From Burkholderiaceae bacterium (lineage in GTDB: Bacteria > Pseudomonadota > Gammaproteobacteria > Burkholderiales > Burkholderiaceae_F): DNA of 64,000 nt. How positions within the stretch are numbered: position 1 is the first letter of the stretch; every line of letters starts with the position of its first letter. Below, piece by piece: positions 61,430 through 64,000 of this stretch. A model generated the notes under the pieces. The model ran no database searches and was not told the origin of the DNA. It saw nothing but the letters and a program-made list of their open reading frames with translations. Location of the stretch: contig JALHMQ010000002.1 in assembly GCA_022843955.1 (NCBI GenBank), forward strand, positions 271,987 to 335,986. Direction: 5' to 3'. The position numbers and the translations under genes were made by a program.

Positions 61430-63718
61430 ATGGCACTTGAACTGGGTTCTGGCAGGAAGAAGCGCAGCAAGAGCGACGGCGCCGACGCCGACGGCGCGTT
61501 TCGGCCGTCCGAGTTCACGCCGCAGGCGGAAGACTCGCTGATCGCCCTGTCACCCCCACCTCCGCCACGCAACGCCGCGCCCTTGACCCGGCGCCTGTCG
61601 CTCGCCGATCCGGACAGCGGCAAGCGCACGGCGGCGATGATCGAGCGCTTCCTCGCGTGGAAGCTGCCCCTGGTCGGCGACAAGCCGATCGGCGTGCAGC
61701 TGCAGGTGCTGCTGATTCTGCTCGGCCTGGTCGCGGTAGTGCTGGTATCGGTGATCGCGTTGGACCGCCGGCAAGGGGTCAACGGCACGATCCAGGTGGA
61801 GCTGACCGGTGACACGCTGATGCACACCCAGCGCCTGGCGCGTTCGGCCCCATACGCGATCGCCGGCAGCCGGCAGTCGTTCGAAGACCTGCGCGACTCG
61901 CTCAACCGGATCGACGCCAACCTCGATGCGCTCACCAATGGCGAAAGCGCGCGCAGCCTGTCGGCCGCCTCGGCGACCATCCAGCCGGTGCTCGCGCGGG
62001 TGACCGACCGCTGGCGCGTGACCAAGGCGTCGGCCGCCACGATTTCCGAGCAGGAACGCGCGCTGATCCAGTTCGGTGACGCGGTCCGCCTGATCAACCA
62101 GATCAGCCCTCGCCTGCTGCAGCTGACCGAAGAAATCTCGGCGAGCAAGCTTGAGCGTGGCGCAGCGCCGCGCGAGATCGCCGCCAGCGGCCAGCTCGTG
62201 ATGCTGACCCAGCGCATCGGCCGCAGTGCCAATTCACTGGTCAGCGGCGACAGCGCCAATGCCGAAGTCGCCCTCACGCTTGGCCGCGACGTCAGCCTGT
62301 TCCGCGACCTCACCACCGCCCTGCTGCAAGGCTCCGACAGCCTGCGCATCGCGCCCGCCACCGATGGCGAAACGCGCGCCCGGCTGCTGGAGCTGAGCAA
62401 GATCTACAGCGAGTTCCAGACCTCGGTCGCCGGGGCGCTGGGCAACCTGCAGCAGCTGACGCAGGCCAAGGACGCCGAACTCAACATCCTGCGCGAGTCC
62501 GAGCCACTGCGCCAGGAAGTGGGCGACCTGCAGCGCACCTTCCAGAAAGAGCAGGGCGAGCGCACCCTCAATTTCTGGGTGCTGGTGTTCACCGCGCTGC
62601 TGTCGATGCTGATCCTGGTGGCAATCGCCAAGGTGCTGCTGTCGGACACCCGGCGCCGCGCGGCAGAAGCCGAGTCCGAACGGGCGCAGGCGCAGTCGCT
62701 CGAGGAAGAAGCCAAGCGCACCAACGAGCAGAACCAGGCCGCCATTCTTCGGCTGATGAACGAACTGCAGGAAGTGGCCGACGGCAACCTCACTGTGCAA
62801 GCCACCGTGACCGAGGACATCACCGGCGCCATCGCCGACTCGGTCAACTACACGGTGGAAGAGCTGCGCGGCCTGGTCGGTCGCATCAACAACACCGCCG
62901 AGCAGGTCAACAACGCCTCCACCGCCGCCCGCGACATCGCCACCCGCCTGCTGACTGCCTCCGAGCAGCAGTCGCGTGAGATCAAGGAGACCGGCGACAA
63001 GGTGCTGCGCATGGCCACACAGATCAACGACGTCTCCAAGAGCGCCGGTGAGTCGGCCAAGGTGGCGCGCAACTCGCTGGAAGCTGCCGAACGCGGCCAG
63101 CGCGCTGTGTACAACCAGATCGCCGGCATGAACGAGATCCGCGAGCAGATCCAGGAAACCGCAAAACGGATCAAGCGGCTGGGCGAAAGCTCGCAGGAGA
63201 TCGGCGAGATCGTCGAACTGATTTCCGACATTACCGAGCAGACCAACGTGCTCGCACTGAACGCCGCCATTCAGGCGGCTAGCGCCGGTGAAGCCGGTCG
63301 CGGCTTCTCGGTGGTGGCAGAAGAGGTGCAGCGCCTGGCCGACCGCTCGGCCGAGGCCGCCAAGCAGATCGGCGCGCTGGTGCGCACCATTCAGACCGAT
63401 ACCCAGGACGCGGTGGCGGCCATGGAGAAAAGCACGCAGGGCGTGGTCGAGGGCACCAAGCTGTCCGACGCGGCCGGCACCGCACTGGCCGATATCGGCC
63501 GCGTGTCGCGCCAGCTCACCGAGCTGATCGAACGGATTGCCGGCAACACCAACGAACAGGCCCAAAGCGCGGGCGGCGTGGCGCAGTCGATCGAACGAAT
63601 CCTCACCGTGACCGACCAGACCTCGCAGGGCACGCGCCAGGCGGCGCAGTCGATCGGCCAGTTGGCCACGTTGGCGCGCGAGCTCAAGTCGTCGGTGGCG
63701 CGGTTCCGGGTGGGGTAA
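61430..63718 (+). CDS. pilJ: Methyl-accepting chemotaxis protein PilJ
   Basis: The product has 762 residues. A cytoplasmic Pro-rich head of about 75 residues ([13 protein letters not shown]) precedes the first membrane helix ([19 protein letters not shown]). The periplasmic region (about 110-375) holds two PilJ-type helical repeats. The second helix ([20 protein letters not shown]), HAMP, and signalling domain with tip [20 protein letters not shown] follow. It senses surface or pilus signals for twitching and cAMP control. The pilL/chpA gene usually following does not begin within the 280 bases left in the window. Confidence 0.92.
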   Translation: MALELGSGRKKRSKSDGADADGAFRPSEFTPQAEDSLIALSPPPPPRNAAPLTRRLSLADPDSGKRTAAMIERFLAWKLPLVGDKPIGVQLQVLLILLGLVAVVLVSVIALDRRQGVNGTIQVELTGDTLMHTQRLARSAPYAIAGSRQSFEDLRDSLNRIDANLDALTNGESARSLSAASATIQPVLARVTDRWRVTKASAATISEQERALIQFGDAVRLINQISPRLLQLTEEISASKLERGAAPREIAASGQLVMLTQRIGRSANSLVSGDSANAEVALTLGRDVSLFRDLTTALLQGSDSLRIAPATDGETRARLLELSKIYSEFQTSVAGALGNLQQLTQAKDAELNILRESEPLRQEVGDLQRTFQKEQGERTLNFWVLVFTALLSMLILVAIAKVLLSDTRRRAAEAESERAQAQSLEEEAKRTNEQNQAAILRLMNELQEVADGNLTVQATVTEDITGAIADSVNYTVEELRGLVGRINNTAEQVNNASTAARDIATRLLTASEQQSREIKETGDKVLRMATQINDVSKSAGESAKVARNSLEAAERGQRAVYNQIAGMNEIREQIQETAKRIKRLGESSQEIGEIVELISDITEQTNVLALNAAIQAASAGEAGRGFSVVAEEVQRLADRSAEAAKQIGALVRTIQTDTQDAVAAMEKSTQGVVEGTKLSDAAGTALADIGRVSRQLTELIERIAGNTNEQAQSAGGVAQSIERILTVTDQTSQGTRQAAQSIGQLATLARELKSSVARFRVG

Positions 63719-63720
63719 GC

Positions 63721-63856
63721 GCTGTCGATGTACGCGAGGCCTTCGGCCTCGCACGTGCATCGACAGCGGATTGACCAGGTGAACGAGCGGCGCGCCAGCG
63801 CGCCGTACGGCAGATCAGATGCCTTCGCTTCGGAGCGGCCGGGCGCTGCGGCATGG
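63721..63856 (+). repeat. 144-bp structured repeat, unit 1
   Basis: The unit starts with a 47-base hairpin (63721-63767): outer stem GCTGTCGATG/CATCGACAGC, internal loop TAC/ACGTG, inner stem GCGAGGCC/GGCCTCGC. It ends with a 74-base block (63783-63856) identical to 63927-64000. That block includes a second hairpin CGGCGCG-CCAG-CGCGCCG. It begins two bases after the pilJ stop. Confidence 0.75.
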
Positions 63857-63864
63857 GGTTGGAC

Positions 63865-64000
63865 GTGTTGGGTGTACGCGAGGGCTTTGCCCTCGCACGT
63901 GCACCCGACACGGAAAGTTTGGAGTTACGAGCGGCGCGCCAGCGCGCCGTACGGCAGATCAGATGCCTTCGCTTCGGAGCGGCCGGGCGCTGCGGCATGG
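63865..64000 (+). repeat. 144-bp structured repeat, unit 2, cut by window end
   Basis: The hairpin 63865-63911 has outer stem GTGTTGGGTG/CACCCGACAC, the same TAC/ACGTG loop, and inner stem GCGAGGGC/GCCCTCGC. The exact 74-base block follows at 63927-64000. Period to unit 1 is 144 bases. The array may continue past the window. Confidence 0.75.

Noticed and set aside
62234..63760. 508-codon minus-strand frame opposite pilJ
   Set aside because: Shadow frame. pilJ has all MCP motifs and fits the operon.
63721..63911. Integron attC sites
   Set aside because: Hairpins just after stop codons recall attC, but the GTTRRRY and RYYYAAC core sites are absent.
63684..63998. Minus-strand 104-codon frame with an internally repeated peptide
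   Set aside because: The repeated peptide is simply the translation of the 144-bp DNA repeat. It has no ribosome site and is opposite the pilJ end.

Overview
The window is a 64-kb stretch of high-GC chromosome from a Gram-negative bacterium, most likely a betaproteobacterium close to Burkholderiales. This rests on gene content and order. There is a hemL-thiD pair divergent from a rubredoxin gene, followed by pilG-pilH-pilI-pilJ. A DUF3149-type mini-protein lies beside a DksA-like zinc-finger gene. There is an aapJQMP amino-acid importer, a QseE/QseG/QseF-type two-component set, and a tetR-led beta-oxidation cluster with a dehydrogenase-first FadB-like protein. Many proteins carry Sec, Tat or lipoprotein signals, and outer-membrane proteins are present. 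I saw no rRNA, tRNA, CRISPR array, prophage or intact insertion sequence.

Layout. 0.1-4.5 kb: a compact minus-strand operon of six genes, mostly exported proteins of unknown function, including a likely outer-membrane barrel. 5-8 kb: another exported hypothetical and a large BTAD/TPR transcriptional activator. 8-12.6 kb: aapJQMP. 13-16.4 kb: an orphan amino-acid binding protein, an Atm1-type ABC exporter and a YciA-type thioesterase. 16.4-22.3 kb: an apparent operon of a LacI-type repressor, a binding protein, two permeases, an ATPase and a phosphodiesterase, with a LacI-type operator at its head. 22.7-26 kb: an amidase, two small exported proteins and an EF-hand protein with a long Gly/Ser/Thr linker. 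26.3-29.8 kb: a sensor kinase, lipoprotein and sigma-54 regulator. 30-34 kb: FAH-family hydrolase, zinc-ribbon protein, a HigBA-like toxin-antitoxin pair, a small lipoprotein and an S41 peptidase. 34-44.6 kb: the fatty-acid degradation cluster. 44.8-53 kb: LysR/DoxX, LigB-type dioxygenase, GNAT, PdeM, TraB/GumN, VanZ and a GNAT-fused acyl-CoA synthetase. 53-59.9 kb: DksA-like protein, small proteins, a DsbD-like reductase with a redoxin, hemL, thiD and rubredoxin. 60-64 kb: pilGHIJ, then a tandem structured repeat running off the window.

The most unusual signals are non-coding. A 144-bp element is repeated in tandem after pilJ. Its hairpin differs between the copies by compensatory changes while the asymmetric internal loop stays fixed. 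A third hairpin of the same design sits directly after the thiolase stop codon 26 kb away on the other strand. A 49-bp repeat lies upstream of both units of exported hypotheticals, near the BTAD activator. Both ABC importer operons carry strong inverted repeats just after their binding-protein gene. An 18-bp minisatellite encodes the possible N-terminus of the LigB-type dioxygenase.
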